Source: Tubiluchus corallicola (lineage: Eukaryota > Priapulida > Priapulimorpha > Priapulimorphida > Tubiluchidae). From it: DNA of 48,582 nucleotides. The notes beneath the pieces are model-generated. The model was not told where the DNA came from. It did not search any database and saw only the letters and a list, made by a program, of their open reading frames with translations. How positions within the stretch are numbered: position 1 is the stretch's first letter; every line of letters begins with the position of its first letter. Shown here in pieces: positions 1-12,316 of this stretch. The DNA is taken from the NCBI GenBank assembly GCA_030141605.1, contig JAQGDQ010001302.1:1-48582 (forward strand), read 5' to 3'. Made by a program: the position numbers and the translations under genes.

Positions 1-1330
1 TAGACTGATTTATTGACACAAGATAATTTTAAGTAAATTTCAGAAATTTTTCACATCCCGACACAAACAAAACAAGTTCTAAGACGAATATTTATTGGCC
101 TCGAATTTGAAAGCTCTTTTCTTTTCACAGAGGTAGCAGTTCTTGGATGATTGATTTGCCCATGAACTTAATAATATGGAAAAATATTTTTATTCACTGC
201 AAGTTTACAGGAAACAATTAATCATTTTAAATGAATGGCAGATAGAACTTGAAATGATGCTGAAATAATTTACAAAAATTTCTCCCCCCAGCAATTACAG
301 TAATATCTGGCTAAAACAGTTTCATATGTAACGGTATAAGCAGAATTGGCAAAATGTTAATTTTTTACTGGAAAAACAAAAATGTACCAAAATCTTTTTC
401 AGTTCACACAATTTTTCTTACTTAACTCCTCCCTGGCATCATTCCCAGGTGTTCAGGTGTGGTTAATTTACACAATATGTTAAAATGGTAAATATTATTC
501 TTTACTTCAGAGCCACTTTAACCCTGCTCAAAATCAATAAGAGAACCGGAATAAAACAGAATGTAAAGAGTCTTTTGTTAACGTTTTCTCCATTTTATCC
601 AAACAGCAATTATTATTAAGCTGTCTCGCCCTTTATTATCATAAGAAAAGCTTCTAGCCCAATGTTTGCTATACAAACACTTTGAAAAGCTTTTAGCCCA
701 ATGTTTGCTATACAAACACTTTGAAAAGCTCTCAAATCTAAAACGACATTCCTTTCAATCTTAACAAAACATCTTATTGCGTGTCTCCCAGGGCGCTATA
801 TTATTCCAGGCATAAAATTCCAACAAAAACAATAGAACACACCTGTGCGTTGATAACAAAGCTCTATTCCCAGTGCTCTCAGACGGAACTGCATTTGATC
901 TGCAGGTGGCGTGAAGGATATCTAGCGATAAAGGTTATGCACTATACGACTGTTTTGCCCTAGTTGCGCCCTGTTTAAATACTGGAAAGAATGGGTTAAA
1001 AGACAGACAATATTATCAATAGACTGGAGAATCTTTTTTTAACGCACAAAGCGGGAATTTTCATTAAAATTCTTTACACTCTACGACACTAAACAAATAA
1101 ATATCGATCATTTTCTATGGGAAAGAAAAATGCGTATATTTCCTAGCAGATTGCTAGAAAATGGTAATAGGTAGGTGTAGATGCGTTCTTGTTGCTGCTT
1201 TAATTGTTGTTGTTGCAGTTAGTTACTTTTTGTCTCTGTTCAAGTACCGTTACAGGTTACATCAAAAAGTTAAAACTAACGCCGCATGCCCCTCTTTGAT
1301 TCCCCTATAAGAAATGCAAGATCAGGGTTA
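1..1330. other. Gene-free AT-rich stretch
   Basis: I see no exon or transposon domain here. The only structure noted is the short tandem duplication at 645-730. The open frame at 781-963 has no ATG start and no recognisable motif. Confidence 0.5.
645..730. repeat. 39-bp tandem duplication, two copies
   Basis: A 39-bp unit running from gaaaagct through tagcccaatgtttgctata to cacttt occurs twice in direct succession (start points 645 and 684). The first 8 bases of a third copy start at 723. The copies differ at one base, so the duplication is recent. Confidence 0.85.
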
Positions 1331-1560
1331 TCACACCTTGGTTGACTTGTGCTTTAACTGAGGAATGCATTGCTCCATCTGGATCGCATTTAACGCACTG
1401 TGATTTCTCAGTACATAATAATTACTGTTGCCATAGCATCTTTCATCAGCTTTTTCACTACTGGCCTAAAGACGTTACATTGAAGAAGCTCGCAATTGAA
1501 TTTAAGCACGGTGATTGGTCTGGAAGATTTTACATACGAAACTTTCGGGTAAACAATTAA
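1331..1560 (+). pseudogene. DUF1647-family last-exon copy (truncated paralogue)
   Basis: This stretch is homologous to the final exon of the DUF1647 gene ending at 6250. Matching landmarks are PWLTCAL, ECIAP.GSHL, NYCCH and the identical C-terminal YIRNFRVNN followed by TAA. About eight residues are deleted in frame, removing the RYEQAALA segment that follows CCH in the intact gene and is characteristic of the family. Homology begins abruptly near 1331 and no upstream exons are present, so this is a partial segmental copy. The reading frame is otherwise open, which suggests a young pseudogene. A terminal exon of an unseen gene to the left cannot be fully excluded, but no acceptor is evident. 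Confidence 0.8.
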
Positions 1561-2275
1561 TGTTTTGTAATCCTTTTTGTTTTATTACCACGGCAAACTG
1601 CACTTCCACAAACACTTTCAAACCTCCATGACTTACGAATCATGTGAGATGCTGTGTATTATAAGCCTACAGAATGTTTTACCAGGTGATTTTAAGGGAA
1701 TGCAAATATGACAAATTGAATATACTGCCTATCATTGCGGGTGAATTTTAGAATAAGAACCTTTTGACGACTTTTAATCCTAAAGCTGACTCTGTGATAG
1801 GAATGATAACCAACGAAATTACTAAAGATTTTCACTTAGAAACATGATTTTATTGAAACTGTTCAACATTTGCTATACTACTTTTTGATCAATTCTGCTA
1901 ATTCGACCCCTCCAAATGCGTTAGAGTAGTTTAAACATCTCAAAGAAAACTTGTTGCATTTGCCGTCAGTTGTCAGAGTGCGAGTATGTCGTTTTGTCGA
2001 AACTCTCTGTGATTACCTGTTCACACAGTGGAAGAAACTATAATCACCAAACTTTGCATAATGGTAGAACTTGGGAAGATTAAAAAGTTCAGATGTGCAG
2101 GTCAATATACTGAGAAACATCAAAATCAAAACAGATAATGTTATAATCACTAAACTTCAAAAAATATCAATTCGTTAGACTTCATGTGATTGCGTGGAGT
2201 GTGACTTCTAGTCTCCCGTCTTTTTGACATAAACAGTGAACATTTTGATTGTTCAAAAGTAAGTTTAAACTAAAG
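1331..2275. repeat. Segmental duplication, copy 1 (partner 5995-6712)
   Basis: Similarity to the 3' part of the DUF1647 gene continues past the stop codon. Shared blocks are tgttttgtaatcctttttgt, ttataagcctacagaatgtt and gtgaattttagaa, then later tcaaaacagat and tttgacataaacag, ending near taagtttaaactaaagtt. Copy 1 carries extra sequence between blocks, mainly 1760-2100. A block of host DNA with exon plus 3' flank was duplicated, rather than a spliced transcript. Confidence 0.75.
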
Positions 2276-3404
2276 TTCAGTTTTTGTTTTATTCTGGTAC
2301 GAAGAAAACAATTTCTTTTAATGAAGCACATTAATTAAAAAAAAGCACAAGCAGAGTCTTTTTACAAAATCTGTTCTGCAAAGATTCACAGATATTTCTT
2401 TGAAATATTTCCGTCTATTTCAAATTACCTAAAGGTTCACAACTGTTCTGTATTTGACAGTTTGTTTTAATGCCTTTCAAGCAAGTAGGTCTGCAGTCTC
2501 TGGCTGAGATTGGAGGAGCAAATGAGGAAACAAAAGGTGTCATAATGAGTTTTGAACTCGACAACTGAGTATCATTTTTCTTAATACTTTATGCCATATT
2601 GCAGTTGAAACGTTAGTGTCAATTGTGAAGTTTAAGTAGAAAACAGGATCAAATAAACTTAATGATTTCACATTAACACACTAATTATATTTCACAGCAT
2701 CATTATTAACATCCTGAACGTGTTTTACCCTACTCAGGGCTCCACCAGAGACAGTAAAACAAATCAAAAATAGCATTATTCACCTAAACACAGTTCTACT
2801 AATAATTACACGGGTTATGTTCAACAATTCATTTCCTGTCAAAGCTTCATAATTTTTTTATGACTTGAGGAATCCCAATTTTCATTTTCTGCAAACCCTA
2901 AAGGACAAAAGCCAAAGACGGTTATTTATAGTCGCTGAGACAACAGACAACATTTGCCGTAAGCGACTCTCTTAACAAATACAGCAAAACTGAAACGCCA
3001 AAAACAAATAACACAGATAAAAACTTGTATGCGGCAATACAGCTGGTCGTGAGATTCGAACTCGGGCTCTAAGCAAAGTAGTATTAGTAGACCTCAGTCC
3101 GTTATCTTAACCACTCAGCCACTCTTAATGACAAGCCATAACGACAAACTCTGAGCTCATTTCTGAATAATCCAAGGAAGTTTTACTAAATATTTACATG
3201 ACAGAAAAAAATGCACATTTCAGGCTAAGAGTAAAATTTAGATTCGTCTAAAACATTTGATTTTGGCATGATTGAAGTGTCTTTCAGGTTGTCTATATGC
3301 ACTGGTATTCGAGGACCACTATTAGATTGGCTAAAGGTATTTAAATTTTTGTCATCAAACAGTTGTCATATATTATTATTATTATTATTTATTTATTATT
3401 TCAG
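1561..3404. other. Gene-free interval before the DUF1647 gene
   Basis: The left part is the 3' flank of the duplicated exon. The remainder contains the tRNA-like relic (3042-3126) and a short (ATT)n run at 3371-3390. I recognise no coding exon. Confidence 0.5.
3042..3126 (-). repeat. tRNA-like relic with pol III A and B boxes
   Basis: Read on the minus strand, the segment has a perfect A-box consensus (TGGCTGAGTGG) and, about 50 bases on, a good B box (GTTCGAATC). The order and spacing fit a class II (Leu/Ser-like) tRNA with a long variable arm. The anticodon arm does not form a normal 5-bp stem with 7-base loop, and the T stem pairs only over about three bases. It is therefore a decayed tRNA gene or the head of a tRNA-derived SINE, not a confident functional tRNA. 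Confidence 0.6.
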
Positions 3405-3422
3405 ATATAATTTGACTTGACA

Positions 3423-6250
3423 ATGGCCACGTCAGCTTGGGGACAGCAACGCATGTTTTTCATCACATTCGTCATGTTAATCGCATTCATCATTTTCGGC
3501 TTCCTGTACACGAAATCTCCAAGACATAGTATCATTACAAATCCCAAAGTGTTTACCAGACAACAGAAATGTCCTCAAGATGGAGTACGTCCAGTGGATA
3601 AAGCATTTCCTACAGTTGAGAAATTCATAAGAACTGAGATAATTAATGATTCGTTTTTTGACGAAACAAGAAGTCAGCCTGTGATAGTTACTGCCTTCGA
3701 CAAATCACATTACACAGAAGGGGAGGGCCTAATAAGGAACCTCAATCAACAGTTTGGTAGAGATAACTATCATCTTGTAGTTTACGACTTGGGCCTTTCA
3801 AAGAATCAAAAGAAATGGGTATTTGTATGCTGTTATTATAGATGACAAAAGTTTGAGAGCTAAATCAAATATGTTAGTGTAAAACACATGAAAATGTGTC
3901 TATTTTTGATATCATCTGGACAGTATAGTTTATGTCAAATACATTATTGTCATAAGAGCACCAGTTAAGAGTAGCTGAATCAGAATTTACTTTACTTGCA
4001 TTTACAAGAGCCACGTCATAATATACTATACCTGGTGTTACCCAGTAACAGAGCAATATTATTGAGATAGACAAACGATAGGTTCTGTACGTGTGAGCAT
4101 CGAATGTTCAAGTTCGATTCGAAGGAGTTTTTTCGATGAAATTCGATTCGAGCTTAAAATTATAGAAGTAAATGATTCAGCACTTCTTCTAAATTCATCC
4201 TTCATGTTTAAAAAAGAAACAATTAGCACAATTTTTGGCTCACATCTTTAAAAAATTTGTTAGAGTTTTAATGTAGAGTAAAATCGAGGAATTCGACATT
4301 ATTTCAAAAATCTCGAAACTGAAATCTGATTTTACCCGTGGCCCAGAATTCACAAATTCGGTACGATTTGAAATCTTTTTCCCAGAGAGAAAGCTTAGGC
4401 TGCATTAGAAAAACAGCTTTAATATGATTCGGTGATTTTAGGTTATAGAGTTCAGAATACAACCACACATTTTCATCTGCTGAAATAATAGGACAAATGA
4501 AACTATCTTGTGACATTTTTTTACCCAAATTTTAAATTTATATTTCAGATGAAAAACTACTGTAATTTAAGCAAGTGTGATTACAAGGAATTTGATTACA
4601 GCAAGTATCCTGAGCATGTGAAAAACTTGCATACGTATGCTTTCAAGCCTATTGTTATAGGGGTGAGTACTAATGCAGTGAGTGGTAATGCAAAAGTGAG
4701 TTGGAAAATCGCCCCAAAAAAAGTAAAAAGGAGACATAAAATGGCAGCAAAAATTGAATTGCTATATGTGCACCTCTATGATTTGCTTTATGCTTCTCGG
4801 AGAAATTAGGTAATGCTCAAACATTTATTGCGCCATCTAATATTTTTATTCTTAAACAGCTTTATACTATTTAGAATTTTTTTACTTGCTTCATTTCTTA
4901 AAATACTTTTGTTTTTATTGACTTTTAATGTCACAGGCTTCTGTCCCTTTTTTATCTTTTGTGATGTTTCTTTGTCCAGGGATATATTGAAATTGAATAG
5001 AAATGCTGCACTCCTAGTTATAAAAATTTTCATAGCAATGTGGCGAATGTCTGACTTATCAGGAGACAGACTACTTGCATTACACCTACTATACTATCAA
5101 GTAACCGCAGAAAGAAAACTATTTCTAAAATGTGTGTTAATGTTTCATTTGCTGAGTATATAAAATAACCATATAAATTATTACAAAGTTTTGTTTCCTT
5201 TGGTGAGTAGCATAAGAAGCGTTTGTGGTACATGGGGCAAAAAAAAGGCCGGTACACTACCGTTTTGATCATTCGTTTCGTAGGTAAAGCCAAAAATTGT
5301 GCACGTTTTTTGTGTCCCTGAGCCTGCCTTTCTTTTTTGACATGATACAAAGATAAATGATTTATTTCTAAGAATCACCCTGATTTTGATTTGAATCTCA
5401 TTACACACAAAGTTACATAACGACACTATATTTTTTTCGAGGCTGTATGTAGTATTTAAGCCAGGAACGAGTAGGATCTCTGATCAGGCAATCTTGCAGT
5501 AGTTTGAAAACTTTTATTAATGGTTTTGTTAATGTCAAATCTGAAATTAATAATTAACAGTTACTCAAATCTAGAAGAATTTTCAGTCTTGCACTCGGGG
5601 TGATTGCCTCTGTAATCAGTAAGTATTTTTCCAAGATTACAGACCTAACAATTTGATATAGATATTCATGTTGCAGACTACTTTTCAAGTTTTAAATAAC
5701 AGTGTCAAATTATATATTGCAGGAGACATTGCAAACATATGGATTTGTTTTCTGGGTTGACACCTCCTTTAGACTGATTGAGAATAAAACTGACGAGCTC
5801 ATATCAATATTCAATCGAACTGCAAGTGATTCAGGTATAATAGTTTGGCCAACGTTGAAACTGTATTGTTTCGTACACAAGGGCATGTATGAGTACTTCA
5901 AAGCAGATGTGGAGTACTTTAAATCAAACGACCTCCTCGGCGTTAGAGCAGGAACTATTGTGGTGCATAATGCAAAATGGGTTCGTGAATTAGTGATATA
6001 TCCTTGGCTGACTTGTGCTTTAATCAAAGAGTGCATTGCTCCTGCTGGGTCGCATCTAAAACCATGTAATTTCTCCGCACCTGAAAACTACTGTTGCCAT
6101 AGATACGAGCAAGCAGCTTTAGCCATTATTCTTTATCAGCTTTTCAACTTCCGGTTAAAAGACATTATGTTGGAGGGTCTCGAATTTAAATTTCATCGCG
6201 GTGATCGGTCTGGAAGAAATTACATACGAAACTTTCGGGTAAACAACTAA
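3423..6250 (+). CDS. DUF1647-family type II membrane protein, 3 exons
   Basis: The gene model joins 3423-3818, 4549-4662 and 5723-6250, giving 345 residues. Both junctions are phase 0, with acceptors tttcag and ttgcag; donors are gtattt (weak) and gtgagt (strong). ATG 3423 is followed by one hydrophobic segment (residues 11-30), so a Golgi type II topology is likely. The DUF1647 region starts near PVIVTAFDKSHY (residues 86-97) and continues through YDLGLS, FDYSKYPEHV, FKPIVI and FWVDTS (180-185), then PWLTCAL, ECIAP and CCHRYEQAA (294-302). All are hallmarks of a family well known from nematodes and other invertebrates. No enzyme activity is established; the VDTS motif resembles a GT-A metal-binding site, which is inference. 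An acceptor at 3403-3404 suggests a spliced 5' UTR. Introns are 730 and 1060 bp. A damaged partial copy lies at 1331. Confidence 0.88.
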
Positions 6251-6712
6251 TGTTTTGTAATCCTTTTTGTTTTATCACTACAACGAACTGCACATGTATA
6301 AACACTTTCAAAATCTCCTTGATAGGAAGTATCAGTGAAATACAGCGGATTATAAGCCTACAGAATGTTTGACCAGATGATTTTAGGCAACTACAAATAC
6401 GGCAAAGTTTAATATACTGTCCAACAATTCAGTGAATTTTAGAACTTTTTAACAATGACAGGGGAAGACCAAGAAACTCCTTTTTTTGTTAAAAAGTCTG
6501 GAGATAGACATCAATATCAAAACAGATTATGTTATGATCACCAAACTTAAGGCACGGATAAGTATGCTTAACACCTTTTGGTTCAAATATGCCAAAAAAT
6601 GTCAAATCATGTCTTCATACGAGGGCGAGCCGTTTGTCTTCTAGTTTTCCATTTGTTTTGACATAAACAGCAAACATTTTGAATGTTGACAAGTAAGTTT
6701 AAACTAAAGTTA
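5995..6712. repeat. Segmental duplication, copy 2 (partner 1331-2275)
   Basis: This is the 3' half of the last DUF1647 exon plus about 460 bases of 3' flank, matching the copy upstream. The landmarks tgttttgtaatcctttttgt and ttataagcctacagaatgtt are shared exactly. It shows the direction of the local duplication, since the complete gene is here. Confidence 0.75.
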
Positions 6713-8572
6713 GTAGACTATTTCACTTTTTTATTCTGCTACAATTAAACAATATCTATTAATTGTAGCACTGTAACGTGTCGAGAGCTACTATATTATT
6801 ATTTTTTATATAATGATCAGGAAAATATACTACATGCATTTTAACTGGTTCGTTTGCTGTTTTCTACGTCAACAATAGTTTAATTAATACTAATGGCTTG
6901 CTGTGTAAGCCCTCAATTAAAGACGAAGATAAGAAAATGAATGCGCATAACATATCTGAATGTTCGTGACGATATTGTGCAAAACACAATGATCCTCCTC
7001 CTACAGTGACAACGCTGACGCCAGCAACATGACGATCCTTTATGAGCGATAACAGTACAGATGACGACAGCTACCAAACAGTTTCCAGCAGTCCAACACC
7101 AACGTACCAACAGTTGACTGGAATGAAATAACATCACACTTCTGTGGCTTGACCAGCTTTCAAACTGTGTAACAGCAACAATGTAATGGCCCGTGCATAC
7201 AGGGGCAGACCATAGGAGCCAATTAATGGTGCTAAGTTCGATCAGTTCCTTGGCCGAGCTAGGGGTGCTAACTGACTGCCCACTAAAGGAAACAGACAGT
7301 AGCTGAGTGTAGGCAGACTCTACGGAGCCTCTACCTAAATAGCATGGATTCTTTTGTGGTGTGATGGATGAAAAACAGTTACATCATTTTCTTTCTGGTG
7401 CCATTAAATACTGTTTTGTTATCCAGGATGCCATTCAATCACGTTTTGTTAATTAATTCAGTCTAAATTATCTTTATCTTGTAAATTAACGAAATAATCT
7501 GCTATTTTGCTATAGATCAGAACTCGATTAGGCTGTTATTGGAAACACGTCATATTTTCACTCATCTGCTGTTAACCTGTTGATTATTTTCCTATTATTT
7601 GCTTCTTTTTGTTTTTGAATCAATTTTTTTTAATAAATTAATTTCAGGTTTATCGCACCAGGTAATACCGGAGTTAGATTTTTCTTTTAGATATTTTACT
7701 TGGGCGCATCCTCACTATTTAAATGTGGAAGTTAGAAACTTGTCCCCATATTCGTTTGATATTTCTTGTAGCTGATATTTTGTAAAACTAGACAATTCTT
7801 CCATTGTTTGTATTGTTTTATTCTTCTGACATATATAAATATTCATTAGATTCATCATTTTAAATGAAAAGAAATTTTGTGACTTTTTTTCCACCTTGTA
7901 CCAGGTTATTCTTATATAATTAAATTTTCGAACCACCCTGTACTCTGATAATTAAATTTATACAGGAAAATTTTTAGACTTTTCTAATATTAGCTGAGTA
8001 TGATGATTTTATTTGTATATCACATGTATTTATTTGTACATTTGTTTAAAATTTGATCACGCTGTTTTTTTACCAAGCGAACTGTGGACCACCCTGTACT
8101 GCTTTGCACCTGATTTGTGTTCAGGGTAGCTTGCTTTAGGCGGCTGTGTTAAAACTTTGCATAAAGCATAACATTTAATTTGTTAATATTCAGGATTGTC
8201 AGTCTGTCCGCATGGACATATAATGGACATGTAGAACGTCTTATAGTAAAATGCTTCTGTAAAAAAATTCCATTCTTGAATTTAAATTGTATACCATTAA
8301 AAATAGGGCTGTTGATATATCTGACAGTTATAAGTATAAGCATGTAGTATTATCAAATGATGTATTAACCGTAAGAATATATTATTGCAAAGTGTGAAAT
8401 GTTGCGCAACACAGAAATTAATCAATTTTAGATAAAGCTCACCGTGGTACTAATATGGGTATTTATGTACTGAAAGAACTAATTAATTGATTATATAAAG
8501 GAAATATAATTGTAAATCGGAGTTGCTGTTGTCTAAAAACTAACTGTATCATAGAACCTAAATTGTTGAAAT
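6713..8572. other. Gene-free interval
   Basis: I see no conserved coding segment. A short motif, accaccctgtact, occurs twice (about 7931 and 8091) and may mark an old repeat, but its borders could not be drawn. Confidence 0.45.
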
Positions 8573-8700
8573 AAATGGTACATGTCTAACTCTGTGTCAG
8601 ATAAATGTGGTGCACTTCAGGGGCCTATCCTGGGTCCACTGCTATTTTGTGAATAATCTGCCAAACATTTCTATTCTTCATTCAGTTCAAACTGAATGAT
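8573..8700 (+). pseudogene. LINE reverse transcriptase remnant
   Basis: Translation gives SDKCGALQGPILGPLLF, matching the conserved CGVPQGSILGPLLF block of CR1/L2/jockey-type reverse transcriptases. After a frame change it reads VNNLPNI, as expected for the segment after that block. No catalytic box or other domain is recognisable around it, so this is a very short decayed fragment. The PQG motif has mutated to LQG. Confidence 0.75.
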
Positions 8701-9545
8701 TTCATTGTCAGTTCAAAAAAACTTTTCCTGCCTGAGTCCAATGTGCTTTGTCAATTGTCACAGTGATGCATGTTATGGCTTTGTCATACATGAGTGCAGC
8801 AAAGTGTTCAAGTACAAACATTATGTAATTCAGCAGCTTAGCTCTGGGAATAATGCTTAGAGACACCAAATTTTCCTCCTATCTCTTCAACACATACCAT
8901 AGATATATACGCTAGCAAATATGAAGCCCAGTTTTATAAAATCGCATTGCACAGCGAAGCCATTACTAGGATAGCTACCAAATGCGTAAACTTTGCACCT
9001 TCAATACGACCTAACGAACCTGAAACAGTACATATACTAAACGTTCGTATAAACGGGACTGCTTGACACTGAATTATTAAAAACGGAATCTTGCAAGTAA
9101 CATAATTAGCATTAAATTATGTGGCAAATTTAGACCAAAGCTGCTACCACTGTGAGGAACCGTAGATGATTAGGGGTAAATGATTTAACCACCAAGATTC
9201 ATACTATGAACGTACTATCCCGAGGGAGCAAGGTCTTAAAATTAGGGGCGGCGCCAGTGTGGTAGCACGAGGTTGTTTTTTTTTCTACTTACGAGTTTAT
9301 GGATGATAAAATCATGCAAATTTATTCGAGCAAGAGAAATTTCTTCTGAGATATTCAAGACAGCACATTTCGGCAGAGGAAAAACAAGATGAGAAGAGTG
9401 CTATCCTGCTTCCTGTGATTTTGCCTTATCGACGGACAAGACATGAAAAGCATAACAGCATAACAGCATCAATAAAAATTAATGATGTTTTACCTGACAA
9501 AAGCCCCTACAAGGTACGTAGTTAATTTCTCAAAGCAATTGTATC

Positions 9546-9577
9546 GTATATATATATATATATATATATATTCTCTC

Positions 9578-9616
<39 letters not shown>
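9546..9616. repeat. (TA)n/(GA)n microsatellite with dyad symmetry
   Basis: A TA run, a tctctc block, a second TA run and an agagag tract follow one another. The tctctc and agagag blocks are complementary across the second TA run, so the tract can fold into a hairpin. Confidence 0.9.
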
Positions 9617-9733
9617 GCCTACTAATAATATGAGTAACGTATTGTGCCCTGCATAGTCTTGCATCAGGTTGCCGATCATTTGACAGTGTTCTGGGTCGTA
9701 CAAAAAATCACGACTAAAGATCTAAGAAGTCTA

Positions 9734-9945
9734 AAAGAGAAGAAGCGAATATTGTCTGAAGATTTAATGCAAAAAAAGGAGAGAAAAGTTGCCATCATCT
9801 GCTCTTGACACGGAAGTGGCTCTTCCTTTACCGTTGGAATTTCCAAAAAGAATGCTAATATTTTATAATGCAAAAAAGAATTATAGTGAAGTTATAGTAT
9901 AAGACACACGGATTTTGTAGAGAAAATTTGTTTTATTTATGAATA
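9734..9945. repeat. Dispersed repeat, copy A
   Basis: About 210 bases closely match 22009-22250. Shared blocks include gaatattgtctga, gttgccatc, ctaatattttata, gaattatagtgaagtt and gattttgtagagaaaatttg. Copy B has an extra segment of roughly 30 bases. No transposon protein is visible. Together the copies define an unclassified interspersed repeat, probably a non-autonomous element. Confidence 0.75.
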
Positions 9946-12115
9946 TTCCGAAGTGAAATTAATATCTTGTGAACATTGTGTTCTAATGATTGATGAGTTT
10001 GGTTTCTCTGAGATGCTGTTATAAGAAATTAACATGAAACATAAAAATGACATTTAAATAATTATCGTCTGCATTCAAGCCAGAAGCTTTTATCAGCAAA
10101 TAAAAAAAGCATGAAATCTTAAGCTCCTTTAACATGCAAAACCTGCGGCACCAAATCTTTAATCGTCAATATCCAGCTTCGGAGGCACGGATTATGAGAT
10201 GCTATAATCTGTATCATGGTAATAGTGTGCCATTATTTAGTAATAAGTTTTATATTGAGAAAAGGAATGTACGAGAAAATAGCACAAATGTTTGATTGTG
10301 ATTATATGGGGAATAATGTATTATATGGGGAATATGAAATTATATTACATTACATTATATGGGGAATTATGTGATTCCCTATAAAACGTTCACGTGTAAC
10401 TGTGGAGTGGTCTTATAAACTTCCCTCCATTTACTATGTGAGTGCCCTTTAGTCAATATATGTAGTCAATGAATTTTTATGTCACTTAAACAATCAAGAT
10501 CTGGACTGTATTTATGTTATATATATTAAAAGAGACAAAGAATTAACGACAGCTTTTCTAAAATTAATATGCGACCTTTTATTTTTATTTTTATTGAGGA
10601 AGTTTGTTTGAAAAGATTGCATAAACTTGATTAATAGTTTTGGTATATTTAAAAATAATTTAGTTAGTAGTTAGATGATATTTTGAATGTTTTAGTTTCC
10701 AATTATTATAATTATTATTATTATTATTATTAATATTATTATTAATCTTGGAGTAATGTCCCCAAAATTGCCTCCTCAGGATTCGAAACTATCTTTGAAG
10801 AATATCTGCAAACAAGTTTCTTTCAGCTACATTGTGTACTCCAAATTTGAAGCCATTCTCGTACAAACGACGATCCACTCATGAAACCCAAGCACCAACC
10901 TTTTGCATTTGGCCTGTATCTCGCACCTAACGAGAATATTGTGCCTTAATCTTTACCCTGTGAATATAGAGAATTTTTTGGCGATAATTGCACTCACCAA
11001 TTGATGATGTATATTCACCATTTGGCGCAACAGGTCCATCAGTAGAACTTAACAAATGCCAAAGAGTGCCTGGTCATGTCTCCTCGAGACCAGGCAAATT
11101 TTCAGGCGTTACAAGATGTGGCTATTGCAAACACTTCTTTTATTCGACAGTAAGGTACGTGACCATTTTCACCTGTTTGAAAAATTTCGTTGCGTGGCTT
11201 GTATTTCCTGCCATTCTAGCACGCCCACGCACGTTAATCAATTAGTTGAAATTAATTAGCGATCTAAATATACTAAGTCGCCGTGCCTTTAACAGATAAC
11301 TTTGACAGGAATGAAATCTCCATGTGCATCATTACAAACACAAACTATGTAATGATGGACTGAAGAGTTAAATGCTGAGGTTTCATTGTAAAATTTACTT
11401 TTGCATGTATTCTAGCAATGCAATAAAAGAAAATAAGCACTTGTAAAAAAAACGGTCATCTGTTCATTGTTAAGGCTGAATTTTACAACAATTTTCGGCA
11501 AAATCTTCAATTTCTGACCACGTCAGAAACATTGTCAACTAGTTTTAAAATGGCAAAATGCATTGTTTGCATTAGGTTACATCTGCCCAAGATTTGAAAA
11601 GTCAGGGCTCTCCATTCTTCATTTCAGACTTTTTATCATATTGTCACACGTTTTGTGACCTTTAGTTTTTTTTTTAAAAATAGGCATAAGAGTGAAGGAA
11701 AAATCAATTTTTTTACGACGGTTTACTAGTAATAATGTTAAAAACAAACAAAAAAAGGAAAAAAATCAGGAAAACAGTAGGAACTTTAAATATATAGTTG
11801 CAGGAGTCAAAATTTCTACACTGTAAAGTAGGTAAGTAAGCCCTTACTGTACAGTACTACGCCACAGGCGGAATTAAAGTAACTGATATTTTATTTGCTT
11901 CTCGCATGAAAACATTATAATTATAGATTGGCACGAACAAAAATTGTAGTTTTTCTGTTGCCGAGCATGGTGTGCAATTACATTTTCATATTTAAGAAAT
12001 CGTGGAAAAATAGAAAAAACAATTTTGATAAAACCCGAATTCAAGATAAATAATTGTGGGGTTTTTTACTACATAAATTGCAAAAACATGCAAAATACTT
12101 TTGATCCCGCAGTTA
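9946..12115. other. Gene-free interval with (ATT)n
   Basis: AT-rich DNA with an (ATT)n microsatellite at 10701-10745. An open frame around 10988-11245 ends near a good donor (gtacgt at 11155) but lacks a methionine and any recognisable motif. I do not call it a gene. Confidence 0.45.
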
Positions 12116-12316
12116 GACTTTTGATCCCCCAGTTAGCAGTTAGCCAGCACAGCGTGCAGACGTGTCGCGCGGACTGTGCTTCACTTAGTGCGATACTGTA
12201 CCTTGCGCACTATGTGATAGCTAGTTGAAGTCGTGTTTTACATGTATTACGGCTGTTAATTATGAGTGTTTACGCTTTTGGTACCGATGATACGTTCGTA
12301 CTGAATAATATTAGAA

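Noticed and set aside
3042-3126. Functional tRNA gene
   Set aside because: The anticodon and T stems do not pair properly, so no anticodon can be assigned.
7920-8106. accaccctgtact pair as ends of a small element
   Set aside because: The two copies are in direct orientation with no matching flanks or internal structure; too little to call a transposon.
10988-11259. Possible 5' exon for the DUF268 gene, ending at a good donor (gtacgt, 11155)
   Set aside because: One frame would match the phase needed at the 19187 acceptor, but it has no methionine or recognisable sequence, and the intron would be 8 kb with a LINE in it. Only RNA evidence could rescue it.
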